The notes: a model not told the origin generated them from the sequence alone. DNA of 64,000 nt from Nonomuraea rubra (GCF_014207985.1 NZ_JACHMI010000001.1:10957001-11021000), one strand, 5' to 3'. Shown: positions 43,209 through 51,872, counted from the stretch's first letter. Numbers and translations are program-made.

Positions 43209-43297
43209 AAGGCGGTTGATGGCAGCCTCCTGAGGGGTCCCTGCAAGGGTAAGGCCGTCGCCGCCGCCGGGGCGCCGCCCTGGCGATTACAGCATGG

Positions 43298-43924
43298 TCA
43301 GACGTGTTCGAGCGCGTCGGACAGCCGGTCCACCACGGGCAGCCCGGTCTCCTCCAGCTCGGCCCTGGTGGTCATGCCGCCGGTGTAGAGCACCGCCCTG
43401 GCTCCCACGTGCTTGGCCGCGAGCCCGTCGTCCACGCTGTCGCCGATCACCAGGATCTCCGCGGGGTCGACCCCGATGGCCTCGATGTGCGCGGTCATGT
43501 GGGCGGCCTTCTCGCCGCCGAGGGCGCCGGTGAGGCCGTCGATCCGGGTGAAGTGCCGGGTGATGCCGAACGACTCGACCTTGGGCACCAGGTGCTCGTG
43601 CGGGGCCATGGAGCAGAGCGACTGCGTACCCGTCCAGGTCGAGAGGATGACCTCCGCACCGGCGGCCAGCTGGCACACGTCGCACAGCCGGAAGTAGTGC
43701 TCGTGGAACCCGGCGTCGAGCCGCTGCCATTCGCCCTCGTCGAGCGGGCGGCCGAGCAGGCGCTCGTAGGCCACCCAGATGGGGCGGGTGAAGACGGCGC
43801 GGAAGCCGTCCAGGGTCAGCTCGGGCAGTTCGTACGGCTTGAAGATCTCGTTGGTGGCTTGGACCACGGCGTCGGAGTCGTGGAAGAGCGTGCCGTTCCA
43901 ATCCCAGATGATGTGCTTTGTCAT
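43298..43924 (-). CDS. HAD-superfamily hydrolase
   Basis: 208 residues. Motif I IIWDWNGTLFHDS with the nucleophile and acid Asp positions D-W-N (second Asp replaced by Asn, as in the phosphoglycolate-phosphatase-like WDWNGTL group), motif II ILSTWTGTQS, motif IV ILVIGDSVDDGLAA. Soluble phosphatase-type enzyme of unknown substrate. Second of three HAD genes on this strand within 3.4 kb. It is separated from the first by ~90 bp, so it is not clearly co-transcribed. Confidence 0.88.
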   Translation of the reverse strand: MTKHIIWDWNGTLFHDSDAVVQATNEIFKPYELPELTLDGFRAVFTRPIWVAYERLLGRPLDEGEWQRLDAGFHEHYFRLCDVCQLAAGAEVILSTWTGTQSLCSMAPHEHLVPKVESFGITRHFTRIDGLTGALGGEKAAHMTAHIEAIGVDPAEILVIGDSVDDGLAAKHVGARAVLYTGGMTTRAELEETGLPVVDRLSDALEHV

Positions 43925-44008
43925 GTCACGCCTAGCCTAGATGGACGGTGTGACATTCGGATGAACCGGGGGCTGCGACCGCGCGGCCGCAGCCCCTCGC
44001 CGCCGCAG

Positions 44009-44452
44009 CTAGCGGCAGGCCTTGCCCGTGGTGCCCTGGGCGTTCTGGCCGCCGTTGCCGCCGTTCCACTGGATGCTGACGCTGCCCCAGGCGCACATGT
44101 CCTTGGCCCAGAGCATGTCGCCCCAGTGGCGGCCGCCGTTGCCGGCCCTGAAGCTGAACCGGTTGTGCCGGCCGTCCGCGGTGTAGATGTTGATGGTGCC
44201 TCGCGCGGAGGAGGCGGTCTTGATCTCGGTCCAGTTGGTCTGGCACCGGCCCGACCACATGAGCTTGATGGTTCCGAGCTCTCCGTGGACCCGGCTCTTG
44301 ATCTTGGCGGTCTTCACGACCCTGGCCGAGTTGCCGCAGCCCGACCGGTAGGGGTCCTGGCCGTCGTACGGCTTGAGCGCGGCCTGGGCCTGCGCAGGCG
44401 ATCCGGCCAGGAGAGTCACCGCACCTACAGCGATCGCTGCGACTCGACGCAT
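44009..44452 (-). CDS. Secreted DUF2690 protein
   Basis: 147 residues with a Sec signal peptide (MRRVAAIAVGAVTLLAGSPAQAQA). The mature domain has DPYRSGCGNSARVV, GTIKLMWSGRCQTNWTEI and a Trp/Gly-rich C-terminus with paired Cys (MCAWGSV, GKACR), typical of the DUF2690 family of small exported actinomycete proteins. AGAAGGAG lies upstream; spacing slightly favours the GTG codon three bases before the ATG. Function unknown. Confidence 0.85.
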   Translation of the reverse strand: MRRVAAIAVGAVTLLAGSPAQAQAALKPYDGQDPYRSGCGNSARVVKTAKIKSRVHGELGTIKLMWSGRCQTNWTEIKTASSARGTINIYTADGRHNRFSFRAGNGGRHWGDMLWAKDMCAWGSVSIQWNGGNGGQNAQGTTGKACR

Positions 44453-44556
44453 CACGTGGAACCGACTCCTTCTGTCAGACGACTCGTGCTGGATGGTGAC
44501 CCTAGCGAGATCGACTCCGCATGGTCGGGGAAGCGCGCCCGGCCGTGATCGCACCG

Positions 44557-45066
44557 TTATGGGCGCAGCAGCTCGGGGATCTCCTGGGTCGCGTACCACA
44601 TGAGCTCGTGCGCCTCGGCGCCGTCCACGGTGAACCGCGCGTCGTCGTCGCCCTCGTCGGAGGCCGGCAGGGCGGCGACGGCGGCCTCGATGTCGGGAAC
44701 CGCGTACTCGTCGTCGATGTGCACCGCGGCCACCTTGGCCAGCGGGATCGGCTCGGCGAGGCGTACCCGGGCGCGTTCCTCCAGGTCGACGCCGACCGTC
44801 GCGGAGCGCTCCGGCACCTCGGCGGCGACCACCACGCGGCGGGGTGCGGCAGGAACGCCGTCGGCGCGGTCGGCGGCCAGCATGCGCAGCGAGGCGCGGG
44901 CCGCCTCGGTGAGCGCGACGTACTCGAGCTCCTCGGTGTCGCCCGAGGCGTACCACTCGATCAGCGCGGGCGTCACCGCGTAGCCGGTCAGCGGGGCCGG
45001 GCCCAGCTCCCCGGCCTCGACCGCCGCGGCCAGGGCCGGAAGAGTGCACGGCAGATAGACGCGCAT
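44557..45066 (-). CDS. DUF6912-type conserved actinobacterial protein
   Basis: 169 residues from ATG 45066 (GGAAAGG 7 nt upstream). Starts MRVYLPCTLPALAAAVEAGELG and ends AHELMWYATQEIPELL, the recognisable ends of this widely conserved, soluble actinobacterial family. The middle (RVVVAAEVPERSATVGVDLE) is an alpha-beta fold. No catalytic residues are evident and no function is known to me. Probably monocistronic, ~90 bp from the next HAD gene. Confidence 0.75.
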   Translation of the reverse strand: MRVYLPCTLPALAAAVEAGELGPAPLTGYAVTPALIEWYASGDTEELEYVALTEAARASLRMLAADRADGVPAAPRRVVVAAEVPERSATVGVDLEERARVRLAEPIPLAKVAAVHIDDEYAVPDIEAAVAALPASDEGDDDARFTVDGAEAHELMWYATQEIPELLRP

Positions 45067-45160
45067 GACGTACCTTTCCAACACTTCTGCTGTGGAAGAA
45101 CCTGCCTCACCAGGCTCCGCCACCCTACTCATAGTGCCTGGTCACGACCGCATCGGCGGG

Positions 45161-45805
45161 CTACTTGCGCAACGTGAGCCGCAGCAGGGTCTCCAGCTCG
45201 GCGATGGTCGTGGCCGCGTCGCGGTGGTGGATCCCGGCGATGCCGAGTTCGCGGGCGGCGACGATGTTGGCCTCGATGTCGTCGATGAACACACATTGCG
45301 CGCCGTCGAGGCCGATCATGCCGAGCGCGTGCTGGTAGATGCGCGGCTCGGGCTTGCGCATGCCGACCTCGCCGGAGATCACGACCGCGTCGAAGACCTC
45401 GTCCCAGTCGTCCCGGGGGTAGGTGTTGGACCAGGAGTTGGACAGCAGGCAGGTCCTGACGCCGTTGCGGCGGACGTCGCGCAGCATGTCGTACATGGCC
45501 TCGACCCGCTCGAAGCCCGCGAACATGCGCTCCAGCAGCCCTTCGGCCACCGGCGGCACACCGTCGAGGGTCAGCAGCCGGGCGGCGAGGTCGCGCTCGA
45601 AGGCGGCTCCGTCGAGTTCGCCCCTTTCGAGCGCGTGCACGACGCTCTCCCCGTCGCCGCCCCGGTAGGCGTGGTCGATCATCTCGCGCATCACGGTGTA
45701 GTAGCGGTCGGCGTCGATCCTGTCGGCCGCGATCCACCGGGCGATGGAGTCGGAGAGGCTGGTCGTCAGCACGCCGCCCCAGTCGATGAGCACACCCGTA
45801 ACCAT
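45161..45805 (-). CDS. HAD-IA family hydrolase
   Basis: 214 residues from ATG 45805 (a GTG at 45826 is possible; neither has a good ribosome site). Motif I VLIDWGGVLTTS, motif II CLLSNSWSNT, motif III MRKPEPRIYQHAL, motif IV CVFIDDIEANIVAA. These are those of epoxide-hydrolase-N/haloacid-dehalogenase type IA proteins, with a helical cap between motifs I and II. Substrate not predictable. Third HAD gene of the local group. Divergent from the atpB paralogue. Confidence 0.88.
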   Translation of the reverse strand: MVTGVLIDWGGVLTTSLSDSIARWIAADRIDADRYYTVMREMIDHAYRGGDGESVVHALERGELDGAAFERDLAARLLTLDGVPPVAEGLLERMFAGFERVEAMYDMLRDVRRNGVRTCLLSNSWSNTYPRDDWDEVFDAVVISGEVGMRKPEPRIYQHALGMIGLDGAQCVFIDDIEANIVAARELGIAGIHHRDAATTIAELETLLRLTLRK

Positions 45806-45871
45806 CGTTCTAGGGTAGAGCGTCACGGTCGCGACTTTTACCGGGATCCGCCCCTTAATAACCGGATAAAA

Positions 45872-45886
45872 CCCCTTAAAAAGGGG
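45872..45886. promoter_or_regulatory. Small hairpin in the HAD/atpB divergent region
   Basis: CCCCTT (45872-45877) and AAGGGG (45881-45886) with an AAA loop, in an AT-rich stretch 60 bp before the atpB-like gene. Could be an operator or part of the 5' leader. No trans-factor is known. Confidence 0.35.
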
Positions 45887-45945
45887 GCCGAAATATCCCG
45901 TTAAGGTGTCCTTCCAGCGTAAGTCGCTACCCAGAAGGGACCGCC

Positions 45946-46740
45946 GTGCGGACGACGATCCTGATCACCTCCCCTGAAGAGTGGACCGCTCCGGGCTCCG
46001 AACTCTTCCAATTTCCCCCCATCATCCCCGGTGGACCGGAATGGTTCACCAAACCGATCCTCATCGTCCTGTTCAGCGCGGTCCTCGCCATCGCGCTGTG
46101 CTGGGCGGCCTTCGCCAAGCCCAAGATCGTGCCAAGGGGCTGGCAGAGCATCGGCGAGTACGCCTACTCCTTCGTACGCGAGCAGATCGCCAGGCCCAGC
46201 CTCGGCAAGGACTCCGACCGATGGATGGGCCTGCTCCTGACGATCTTCCTCACCGTGCTCATCTGGAACCTGATGGGCGTCGTCCCGTTCATCCAGTTCC
46301 CCGTCGCCGCGCACGTCAACTTCGCGGCGGTGCTGGCGATCTCCGTGTACGTCCTCAAGGTGTACCTCGGCGTGCGCCATCACGGCGTCCGCGGCTACCT
46401 GCGCGACGTGGTGTACCTGGAGGGCCTGCCCGGCTGGGCGTACGCCATCTACGCCCCGCTGATCCTCGCCGAGGTCTTCCTCACCTCGCTGTTCACCCAC
46501 TTCATCCGGCTGTTCGCGAACATGTTCGCGGGCCACCTCCTCGTGGCCTTCTTCAGCTCGGTGGGCTTCTACTTCCTGTTCGAGCAGCTCACACCGCTCG
46601 GCGCGGGCCTCGGCCTGCTCGGCGTGGCCATGACGATCGTGATCACCGCGTTCGAGATGTTCATCATGTTCCTGCAGGCGTTCCTGTTCGCCATGCTCGC
46701 CGCCATGTACATCGCCAGCGGCCTGCACGGCTCGCACTGA
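45946..46740 (+). CDS. atpB: Orphan F0 ATP synthase subunit a (AtpB) paralogue
   Basis: 264 residues from a GTG (GGGA 5 nt upstream). Five or six membrane helices. The proton half-channel helix is complete: THFIRLFANMFAGHLLVAFF carries the essential Arg and the RLFxNMxAGH pattern, and FEMFIMFLQAFLFAMLAAMYI is the final conserved helix. The N-terminus ELFQFPPIIPGGPEWFTKPI is typical of actinobacterial AtpB. No c, b or F1 subunit gene is adjacent; the neighbours are a HAD hydrolase and a GH3 enzyme. The main atp operon must be elsewhere, so this is a second or relocated copy. Confidence 0.9.
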   Translation: MRTTILITSPEEWTAPGSELFQFPPIIPGGPEWFTKPILIVLFSAVLAIALCWAAFAKPKIVPRGWQSIGEYAYSFVREQIARPSLGKDSDRWMGLLLTIFLTVLIWNLMGVVPFIQFPVAAHVNFAAVLAISVYVLKVYLGVRHHGVRGYLRDVVYLEGLPGWAYAIYAPLILAEVFLTSLFTHFIRLFANMFAGHLLVAFFSSVGFYFLFEQLTPLGAGLGLLGVAMTIVITAFEMFIMFLQAFLFAMLAAMYIASGLHGSH

Positions 46741-46745
46741 CCCCG

Positions 46746-48029
46746 CTAGGCGCGGGCGGCCAGCTCGCGGTGCTCAGGCGAGCGCAGCACCCCGGCCGCC
46801 CGCTCCGCCGAGGCCACGGGCGCCTCGGTCAGCAGGCCCCTCTTCTGCTTGAGCGTCAGCAGCCGGGTGACCGACTGGTCGAGGCGCTCCTTGGAGATCC
46901 GGCCCGACTTCACCGCCGCCAGCACCGCGTCGTACGCCTTGGGCAGGTCGTTCGGCATGAGCAGCAGGTCGGCCCCGGCCAGCACGGCCCGCACCGCGAT
47001 CTCCCCGTCGTTGTACTTCTTGCGCACCCCGGCCATGTTCAGCGCGTCGGTCGAGATCACGCCCTTGAATCCGAGCTTCTCCCTGAGCAGCCCGGTCAGG
47101 ATGGGCTTGGACAGCGTCGCAGGGTCGCCCGACGAATCCAGCTTGGGGAAGACGATGTGGGCGCTCATGACCGCGTCCACCCCGGCGTCGATCGCGGCCT
47201 TGAACGGCGGCGCGTCGATGCGCTCCCACTCCGCCCGCGTGTGCTTGATCACCGGCAGCCCCGTGTGGCTGTCGACGGACGTGTCACCGTGCCCGGGGAA
47301 ATGCTTGGCGGTGGCGGCGATCTTCGCCTCGCCGAACCCCTTGACCGCCGCGGCCACCATCCTGGCCACCTTCTGCGGGTCGTTGCCGAAGGCGCGGCGG
47401 CCGATGACGGGGTTGCGCGGGTTGACGTTGACGTCGGCGACGGGCGCGAAGTCGAGGTTGACGCCGAGCGCGCGCAGCTCCTCGCCGGTCGCCCTGGCCA
47501 CGTCCCTGGACAGGTCCGTGTCCTTGGTGGCCCCGATCTCCGCCGCGCCGGGGAAGTCGGTCATGAGCGCGGACATCCTGGAGACCAGGCCGTTCTCCTG
47601 GTCGGTGCCGATCAGCAGCGGGACCTCCTCGGCGGCCCGCTGCATGCCGTTGGTCAGGCCGACGACCTGGCCGACGCTCTTGACGTTCTGCGGGAACAGG
47701 ATCACGCCGCCCAGGTGGTACTTCGCGATCACCTTGGCCGGGGTCCGGGCGGCGTACCTGGCCTGGTTCTCGCCGGAGACGGTGTCGGCGGCGGTGCCGT
47801 ACAGGACGGGCATGAAGAGCTGGCCGACCTTCTCCTCGACGCTCATCCTCGCCAGCACCCGCTGCACCGGGCTCTGCTGCGGAGCCGTGGTGCTCGGGGC
47901 CGCCGAGGTGGTCTGCGCGGGCGGGGCCGCCTTGCCCCCGGTCGGCCCCACCTCCGCCGAGCCGCCGCCACCGCCGCACGCGGTGAGCGCGATCACCAGG
48001 AGCCCTGTCGTACCGATCCGTCCAAGCAT
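46746..48029 (-). CDS. Lipoprotein GH3 beta-N-acetylhexosaminidase (NagZ-like)
   Basis: 427 residues. Signal peptide with lipobox LTAC, a Gly/Ala/Thr-rich linker, then a GH3 barrel. LLIGTDQENGLVSRM, the His-Asp catalytic loop KHFPGHGDTSVDSHTGLP and the nucleophile motif STDALNMAG are intact; this loop is diagnostic of NagZ-type enzymes that cleave terminal GlcNAc. Anchored outside, it would release GlcNAc from chitin or wall fragments. It is 40 bp downstream of ptsI on the same strand, which fits feeding the PTS encoded there. Five bp separate it from the convergent atpB. Confidence 0.9.
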   Translation of the reverse strand: MLGRIGTTGLLVIALTACGGGGGSAEVGPTGGKAAPPAQTTSAAPSTTAPQQSPVQRVLARMSVEEKVGQLFMPVLYGTAADTVSGENQARYAARTPAKVIAKYHLGGVILFPQNVKSVGQVVGLTNGMQRAAEEVPLLIGTDQENGLVSRMSALMTDFPGAAEIGATKDTDLSRDVARATGEELRALGVNLDFAPVADVNVNPRNPVIGRRAFGNDPQKVARMVAAAVKGFGEAKIAATAKHFPGHGDTSVDSHTGLPVIKHTRAEWERIDAPPFKAAIDAGVDAVMSAHIVFPKLDSSGDPATLSKPILTGLLREKLGFKGVISTDALNMAGVRKKYNDGEIAVRAVLAGADLLLMPNDLPKAYDAVLAAVKSGRISKERLDQSVTRLLTLKQKRGLLTEAPVASAERAAGVLRSPEHRELAARA

Positions 48030-48069
48030 GACTCCAAAGGTATCCACCCGGCGACCCCGCCGGGTCCCG

Positions 48070-49731
48070 CTACAGCCCCAGCCTGTCGAGCCCCGGCAGC
48101 TGAGCACGGGCCGCCGCCTTCGCGTCGGCCGCCGAAGATCCCGTCCGCGCGGCCTCCGCCGCCGCCAGGCACTGCTCCATCGTGTGCGCGGCGAGCCCGG
48201 CGCGTACGGCGGCCAGCGCGGAGGGCGCCATCGACAACGACGAGACCCCGAGCCCGGCCAGCACGCAGGCCAGGGCCGGATCGGCGGCGGCCTCGCCGCA
48301 GATCCCGCAGGGCTTGCCGGCCCGCGCCGCCGCGCCGGCCGTGATGGCGACCAGGTCGAGCAGGGCGGGCTGCCAGGGGTCGTGCATCGCGCTCACGGCG
48401 CCGAGCTGGCGGTCGGCGGCGAAGGTGTACTGGCTCAGGTCGTTGGTGCCGATCGAGACGAAATCGACCATGGTGAGCAGGTTGCCGGCCCGCAGCGCGG
48501 CGGACGGGATCTCGATCATCACGCCGACCTCGTCCAGCCCCTTGTCGTGGCACTCCCTGGCGAACCAGGCGGCCTCCTCGGCCGTGGCCACCATCGGCGC
48601 CATCACGGCGGCGCCGCCGGCCGCCGCCACCGCGCGCAGCTGGACATCCATCACCTCGGGGAACCGCGCGAACCTGCGCAGGCCGCGCTCGCCCAGCGCC
48701 GGGTTCGGCTCGGCCGCCGAGGGCAGGAACGCCAGCGGCTTGTCCGCGCCGCCGTCGAGCGTCCGCACCACCACCTTGCCGCCGGGGAACGCCTCCAGCG
48801 CCGCCCGGTAGGCCCGTTCCTGCTCCTCGGCTGACGGAGGCTCGGGCCGGTCGAGGAAGAGGAACTCGGTCCGGTACAGGCCGATGCCCTCGGCGCCCGC
48901 GGCCACGGCGGCGTCGAGCTCGGCCGGGCCGCCCACGTTGGCCAGCAGCGGCACGGGGTGCCCGTCGGCCGTCGCGCCCGGCCCCGTCCACGACGCGAGC
49001 GCCGCCTGCCGGGCCGTGGCGGCGCCGACCGCGTCGGCCACGTCGGACTCGGCGGGCTCCACGCGCACGTCGCCGGAGGTGCCGTCCACCATGACCTGCA
49101 CACCGGGCGGGATGCGCGTGGCGCCGGGACAGGCCACGACGGCGGGCACGCCCATCGACCTGGCCATGATCGCGGTATGGCTGGTCGGGCCGCCCTCCTC
49201 GGTGACGAACGCGACCACGTCGTCCCTGGACAGCAGCGCGGTGTCGGCGGGGGCGAGATCCCTGGCGACCAGCACGTACGGCTCCGCGGGCGCCACCGGC
49301 AGCCCCGGCATCGCCTGCCCGGTGAGCAACGCGATCACGCGGTCCCTGATGTCGCCCAGGTCGCCGGCCCGCTCGCCCAGGTATCCGCCGGACCCCCTGA
49401 GCACGGTCCGGTACTTCGTGAAGGCCTCGAAGACCGCCCTGGGAGCGGCCAGCCCGCGGTCGATCAGCGATCTGACCTTCACGACCAGCCCCGGGTCCTC
49501 GGCCATGAGCGCCTGGGCCTTGAGGATCTCCTCGGCCTCGCCGCCCGCCTGGTTGCCGCGGGCCTCCAGCTCGCCCGCGACCTGCGTGAGCGCGGCCATC
49601 GCGCGCTCCTTCTCCTGCTCCGCCTCACCGGTGTAGGTGGCGCCCTCGGGGGGTTCGGGCACGGAGACGGTCAGTACGTACGAGGGGCCGTGCCCGATGC
49701 CCGGGCTGACCCCCACCCCCCGGAGGTTCAT
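48070..49731 (-). CDS. ptsI: PTS enzyme I (phosphoenolpyruvate-protein phosphotransferase)
   Basis: 553 residues. Transfers phosphate from PEP to HPr. Phospho-His loop EEGGPTSHTAIMARSMGVPAV (in two parts), PEP-binding barrel with GIGLYRTEFLFLDRP, VVVRTLDGGADKPLAF, SIGTNDLSQYTFAADR and the catalytic Cys region GKPCGICGEAAADP. ATG overlaps the HPr stop by 4 bp (ATGA). General PTS component placed next to the GlcNAc-specific components. Confidence 0.96.
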   Translation of the reverse strand: MNLRGVGVSPGIGHGPSYVLTVSVPEPPEGATYTGEAEQEKERAMAALTQVAGELEARGNQAGGEAEEILKAQALMAEDPGLVVKVRSLIDRGLAAPRAVFEAFTKYRTVLRGSGGYLGERAGDLGDIRDRVIALLTGQAMPGLPVAPAEPYVLVARDLAPADTALLSRDDVVAFVTEEGGPTSHTAIMARSMGVPAVVACPGATRIPPGVQVMVDGTSGDVRVEPAESDVADAVGAATARQAALASWTGPGATADGHPVPLLANVGGPAELDAAVAAGAEGIGLYRTEFLFLDRPEPPSAEEQERAYRAALEAFPGGKVVVRTLDGGADKPLAFLPSAAEPNPALGERGLRRFARFPEVMDVQLRAVAAAGGAAVMAPMVATAEEAAWFARECHDKGLDEVGVMIEIPSAALRAGNLLTMVDFVSIGTNDLSQYTFAADRQLGAVSAMHDPWQPALLDLVAITAGAAARAGKPCGICGEAAADPALACVLAGLGVSSLSMAPSALAAVRAGLAAHTMEQCLAAAEAARTGSSAADAKAAARAQLPGLDRLGL

Positions 49732-49988
49732 GGCGTACTGGCTATCTTCGCCAGCTCGTCGAGCACCTCGTCGGAGCCCTCGCCCTCCGCGCTGATCACG
49801 ACGGACTCGCCCTGCCGGACGTCGAGCGCCATGATCGCGAGAATGCTCTTGCCGTTGACCGGCCCACCGCCGTGGGACTTCGTCACCGTGATGTCCATCG
49901 GGGCCAGCTTGGCCCGCTGGACGAACGTCGCCGCGGGACGGGCGTGCAGCCCTACCTCCGCCGCCACGGTGACCTTACGCTCACCCAT
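49728..49988 (-). CDS. ptsH: HPr phosphocarrier protein
   Basis: 86 residues. Active-site His in GLHARPAATFVQRA and the serine region NGKSILAIMALDVRQGE, with a Ser as in HPr of Gram-positives. Passes phosphate from EI to EIIA. GGAGGAGC is 5-6 nt upstream of ATG. A dre-like palindrome lies 24-37 bp before the start. Coupled to ptsI. Confidence 0.96.
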   Translation of the reverse strand: MGERKVTVAAEVGLHARPAATFVQRAKLAPMDITVTKSHGGGPVNGKSILAIMALDVRQGESVVISAEGEGSDEVLDELAKIASTP

Positions 49989-50011
49989 CTTGCTGCTCCT
50001 CCTTCTAGCCG

Positions 50012-50025
50012 CCGGTCCAGACCGG
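50012..50025. promoter_or_regulatory. dre-like operator upstream of ptsH
   Basis: CCGGTCCAGACCGG: inverted repeat CCGGTC/GACCGG around CA. It resembles the DasR/NagR consensus (A/T)GGTCTAGACC(A/T) with one central change. Position fits control of ptsH-ptsI. Confidence 0.5.
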
Positions 50026-50105
50026 CCGGACCTTCTCTGTCATCGCGGTAAACACGGACAACCCGCTTATTGTGCCGGGTGCGGCCGGCCTCCGGCGAAC
50101 GGCCT

Positions 50106-50552
50106 CTACCCCCAGCTGAAGAGCTCGTCCCCGACGTGCACCGTCCCCTCCGCTACCCCGGTGAGCTCCTCGGAAAGCGCGTCCAGCGCGACGACCGGGC
50201 AGACCGGCGAGCGACCGCCCGCCTCGATGGCCGACGGGTCCCAGGCCACCACCGGCTGCCCGGCGCTCACCCTGTCGCCCTCCGCGGCCAGGAGCTGGAA
50301 CCCCGCCCCCTTGAGCTGGACCGTGTCGATCCCCAGGTGCACCAGCACGCCCTTGCCGTCGTCGCCCACGATGACGTACGCGTGCGGGTGCAGTTTCATT
50401 ATCTTTCCCGCTATGGGGGCCACGGCCTTGCCTGGCCCCCGCAGCGGGTCGATCGCCGTTCCCGGCCCGACCATGCCCGCGGAGAACACCGGATCGGGCA
50501 CGGCCGCCAGCCCCACAGCCGTCCCCTCCATCGGGGCGAGAACAGTCGTCAT
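50106..50552 (-). CDS. crr: PTS glucose/GlcNAc-family EIIA (Crr-type)
   Basis: 148 residues from ATG 50552 (GAGGGCGAG upstream); an ATG at 50576 overlaps the EIIB gene and is less likely. EIIA-Glc fold with PLRGPGKAVAPIAGKIMKLHPHAYVIV (in parts) and the phospho-His motif VLVHLGIDTVQLKG. Accepts phosphate from HPr and passes it to EIIB. Ten bp after EIIB on the same strand. Confidence 0.94.
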   Translation of the reverse strand: MTTVLAPMEGTAVGLAAVPDPVFSAGMVGPGTAIDPLRGPGKAVAPIAGKIMKLHPHAYVIVGDDGKGVLVHLGIDTVQLKGAGFQLLAAEGDRVSAGQPVVAWDPSAIEAGGRSPVCPVVALDALSEELTGVAEGTVHVGDELFSWG

Positions 50553-50562
50553 GGTCTCGCCC

Positions 50563-50799
50563 TCAGCCGATGACATCCTCGATGTCGCTGGCGATCGTGT
50601 CCGCCTCCGGCCCGACGACGACCTGCACCACGTTGCCCGCGGCCATCACGCCGTGCGCGCCCGCCGCCCTGAGTGCCGGCTGGTCGACCTTCGAGGCGTC
50701 GCGCACCTCCGTACGCAGGCGGGTGATGCAGGGCTCGATGTCGATGATGTTGTCGGCGCCGCCCAGCGCGGCGATGATCGCGTTCACGTCCGCCGCCAT
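50563..50799 (-). CDS. PTS GlcNAc/glucose-family EIIB domain protein
   Basis: 78 residues, a free-standing EIIB. Phospho-Cys motif NIIDIEPCITRLRTEV is intact, as is GVMAAGNVVQVVVG. It carries phosphate from EIIA to the incoming sugar bound by EIIC; the EIIC genes lie 2-5 kb away on the other strand. Comparable to the free EIIB (NagF) in Streptomyces. Confidence 0.93.
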   Translation of the reverse strand: MAADVNAIIAALGGADNIIDIEPCITRLRTEVRDASKVDQPALRAAGAHGVMAAGNVVQVVVGPEADTIASDIEDVIG

Positions 50800-50823
50800 C
50801 CGGTCCTCCCTAGGATTAGCACT

Positions 50824-50841
50824 CTGACCAGGCTAGATCAG
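50824..50841. promoter_or_regulatory. dre-like operator upstream of EIIB
   Basis: Imperfect inverted repeat CTGACC ... GATCAG with CTAG in the centre, 25-42 bp before the EIIB start and abutting the stop of the SIS gene. Similar to the DasR/NagR half-sites, so a candidate operator. Confidence 0.4.
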
Positions 50842-51872
50842 TCGGTCTGGGTGACCTTGTTCAGGCCCCGCGGCGCGTCGGGGTCGATGCCGAGCCTGCG
50901 GGCCAGTGCCTCGGTGAGGAGCTGGCCGGGGATGATCAGGCCCATGGGGGCCAGCCACTCGGGCAGGTCGGGGCCGTTCAGCGCGGCCGTTCCCGCCTGG
51001 GCCAGCGCGCCTCCCCCGCCGATCGTGTACGCCGCCGCGCCCGCCTCCACGACCCGCTCGGCCAGCGCGATCGTGCCCTGCAGGGTCGGGCTGTGCTCGG
51101 CGGCCACCAGCAGCGCCGGCGTGTCGGCGTCCACCACGGCGATGGGGCCGTGCAGCAGGTCGGCGTACGACAGGCCCATGGCGTGCAGGTAGCAGGCCTC
51201 CTTGAGCTTCAGCGCGGTCTCCAGCGCCGTCGAGAACGCCAGCCCGCGCCCGGACACGACCACGCCCTGCTTGTCGGCCAGCCCCTCGACCACGGCCTCG
51301 ATGTCGCCGGGCTCCGCGATCAGCTTCTCCACGGCCTCGGGCACCCGCCGCAGCTCGTCCACCGCGACGTCCGCGCCCAGCCCGATGGCGAGCACGGCCA
51401 GCGCGGCGAGCTGCGTCGTGTACGTCTTCGTCGCGGGCACGGCCTTCTCCTCGCCCGCCACCGTGCACAGGGCGACGTCGGCCGCCTGCGCGAGCGGGCT
51501 GGCCTCGCCGCCGTTCGTGACGCCGACGGTACGCGCCCCGCAGTCCTTCGCCCAGGCCAGGGTCTCGACGATCTCCTCGGTCCGCCCGGACTGCGAGATG
51601 GCCACGGCCAGCACGCCGTCGAGGTCGAGCTTGCGCTTGTACGTGGTCGCGATCGACGGGGCGGCCAGCGCGGACAGGCGGCCGGCGTGCGATTCGACCA
51701 GGTAGCGCCCGTACACTGCTGCGTTGTCGGAGGTGCCGCGCGCGATGAACAGCAGTTGGCGGGTCTGCTCGCCCATGGCCCTGATCTCGTCGATCTTGGG
51801 GAGCAGGGAGTCGAGCGTGGCCCGCAGCGCGGTCGGCTGCTCGGCGATCTCGCTGCGCATCTTCGTGGTCAT
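50838..51872 (-). CDS. SIS-domain sugar-phosphate isomerase/deaminase (GlmS C-terminal type)
   Basis: 344 residues from ATG 51872. Two SIS domains: FIARGTSDNAAVYGRYLVES, ISQSGRTEEIVETL, TYTTQLAALAVLA and GRGLAFSTALETALKLKEACYLHA (in parts), with the active-site HGPIAVVD region. This is the isomerase half of glucosamine-6-P synthase without the glutaminase domain. Such AgaS/NagB-II-type proteins deaminate glucosamine-6-P to fructose-6-P, which fits the GlcNAc PTS. Divergent from the GntR regulator across a perfect palindrome. Confidence 0.9.
   Translation of the reverse strand: MTTKMRSEIAEQPTALRATLDSLLPKIDEIRAMGEQTRQLLFIARGTSDNAAVYGRYLVESHAGRLSALAAPSIATTYKRKLDLDGVLAVAISQSGRTEEIVETLAWAKDCGARTVGVTNGGEASPLAQAADVALCTVAGEEKAVPATKTYTTQLAALAVLAIGLGADVAVDELRRVPEAVEKLIAEPGDIEAVVEGLADKQGVVVSGRGLAFSTALETALKLKEACYLHAMGLSYADLLHGPIAVVDADTPALLVAAEHSPTLQGTIALAERVVEAGAAAYTIGGGGALAQAGTAALNGPDLPEWLAPMGLIIPGQLLTEALARRLGIDPDAPRGLNKVTQTD

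Noticed and set aside
28621..45866. Shared 12-mer TAATAACCGGAT near 28621 and 45856 as a common regulatory site
   Set aside because: Many 12-bp matches are expected by chance in 64 kb, and the positions relative to genes differ.
45946..46740. Start of an atp operon
   Set aside because: Only subunit a is present; the next gene is convergent and encodes a GH3 enzyme.
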